Assembly: GCA_036510735.1 (NCBI GenBank)
Contig: DATCDK010000044.1
Coordinates: forward strand, 1 to 8,253
Origin: PALSA-607 sp036510735
GTDB taxonomy: Bacteria > Actinomycetota > Actinomycetes > Acidothermales > Acidothermaceae
DNA length: 8,253 nt
Direction of reading: 5' to 3'
The position numbers and the translations under genes are program-made. The notes beneath the pieces were generated by a model, which was not told the DNA's origin, did not search any database, and saw only the letters and a list, made by a program, of their open reading frames with translations. Positions 7,466 to 8,253 of the stretch are shown piece after piece (position 1 is the first letter of the stretch; each line of letters opens with the position of its first letter).

Positions 7466-8253
7466 GTCCGGAGTACCTCCTGCTCGAGGGCGGTCAGTGC
7501 TTGCGCCAGCGTCACCAGTGTGAGGTCATCGGCCGGTGTCGAACCGTATAGGAGGGCCTCGACCTGCGCGGCGGGTTGCCCCACCCGTGCGGCAACAGCT
7601 TGCACGAGAGCCCCCGGTTGCGGCCTAGGGCCGAGGCCAAGCCGGTGACCAAGGCGATCCCGCGTTCCATCACGCAACGCGTCAGCGGCAGTGTTGAGCG
7701 AGTGCGATCGCCGGTACAGACGAGAGCGACCACGCACGGTTTCAGATTGCCGGACGACGACGGGCAGGTCTTCTGGCACCAGCCGGCCCAGTCGACGGCC
7801 ACGCCAGATCGCAATGATGATGACGGCGATCACCAGTTGCAGGAACGCCAACTTCAACCGGCTCGGCAACAGCGATTCGACGCTCGCGTTTCCGCTGCTC
7901 GACACGGGAGCGATCTGCGGCGGCACCAGCCACACGACGTCCGCGTGAGTATCGAGAAGCCCTAGGGCAAGTGCAGCGTTGCCGTCGTTGCCAAGTGACG
8001 AGTTCATCAGCGGCGTGCCATCAGACAGCAACGTGACCTGGTGACCCGAGGTCGCAAACGTCACCAGCGCAAAGCCGTCCCCGCCGTCCGGGTAGCAGCC
8101 CTGCCCGCCACTCGGCACCGTGTATCCCCCGCCGGTCAGTTGCGCCGAGCCCGCCACAGTCGCGGCTTTCAACGAACACGACGGCGGCCGCAGCTTCCCG
8201 CCATCATCGGGTTGGGTGGCGAGTGGCAAGCCCAGACCCTGGATCTCGTCGAG
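7462..8253 (-). CDS. DUF4350 domain-containing membrane protein (N-terminus outside window)
   Basis: The reading frame enters from the right edge of the window (a TTG at 8227-8229 is just an internal Leu codon) and yields 263 C-terminal residues. In fragment numbering, residues 1-115 are probably extracytoplasmic and include LVTFATSGHQVTLLSDGTPLMN (split: LVTFATSG 63-70, VTLLSDG 73-79, PLMN 81-84) and ADVVWLVPP (104-112), the pattern of the DUF4350 domain. One transmembrane helix follows (about 134-150). It is then cytosolic, with PEDLPVVVRQSETVRGRSRL (160-179) and a helical tail ending in a stop at 7462-7464. In this family an N-terminal membrane helix is usual and would lie off the window. 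The stop overlaps the MoxR GTG by 4 bp. The gene is probably part of a longer operon. Its function is unknown; a membrane receptor or partner for MoxR/DUF58 is inferred from gene order only. Confidence 0.88.
7475..7481 (-). promoter_or_regulatory. Strong ribosome-binding site for the MoxR gene
   Basis: AGGAGGT on the minus strand, 9 nt before the GTG at 7465, lies inside the final codons of the DUF4350 gene. It is the best Shine-Dalgarno in the window and confirms the GTG start and the overlap with the upstream stop. Confidence 0.75.

Noticed and set aside
8227..8229. TTG as the start codon of the DUF4350 gene.
   Set aside because: The frame stays open to the window edge with sensible sequence (LDEIQGLG) before it, and the N-terminal membrane helix usual for this family has not yet appeared; the gene is truncated by the window.

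Overview
The window is chromosomal DNA from a high-GC Gram-positive bacterium (Actinomycetia). The evidence is the GC-rich third codon positions, the GTG starts, the long-form S-adenosylhomocysteinase, a DUF222/HNH gene of the '13E12' type, and an RDD / SpoIIM-family / DUF58 / MoxR / DUF4350 gene block that is characteristic of actinobacteria. The genus cannot be read from the sequence.

Layout. Bases 1-83 hold the acidic, His-rich C-terminal tail of an unidentified upstream gene, whose stop overlaps the ahcY start by 4 bp. ahcY (80-1516, +) is complete and keeps all catalytic and NAD-binding residues I checked. A long composite hairpin (about 1540-1589) separates it from a convergent DUF222/HNH endonuclease gene (1627-2991, -). 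Next are an RDD-family membrane protein (3074-4057, -) and, divergent from it by only 21 bp, a SpoIIM/DUF95-family membrane protein (4079-5089, +). A second long hairpin (5121-5160) sits between the convergent ends of the SpoIIM-family gene and a minus-strand operon. That operon is transcribed in the order DUF4350 protein (7462-8253, truncated by the window edge), MoxR AAA+ ATPase (6497-7465) and DUF58 protein (5191-6489). Its genes overlap by 4 bp or are spaced by 7 bp.

How the genes relate. AhcY removes S-adenosylhomocysteine, the by-product of SAM-dependent methylation. The MoxR, DUF58 and DUF4350 proteins form a tightly coupled unit of a cytosolic AAA+ ATPase, a membrane-anchored vWA-like protein and a membrane-anchored DUF4350 protein. 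The SpoIIM-family and RDD proteins are integral membrane partners by synteny. As I recall, M. tuberculosis Rv3691-Rv3695 has the same content and relative orientation. The module's biochemical role is largely undefined. The HNH gene is the one apparently accessory element; it sits downstream of RDD on the same strand and carries its own possible leaderless promoter.

No tRNA, rRNA, CRISPR array, insertion sequence or prophage gene was seen. No gene-free stretch exceeds about 110 bp. Most of the window is ordinary conserved chromosome; the points worth a second look are the hairpins, the apparently leaderless starts, the HNH insertion and the poorly understood membrane module.
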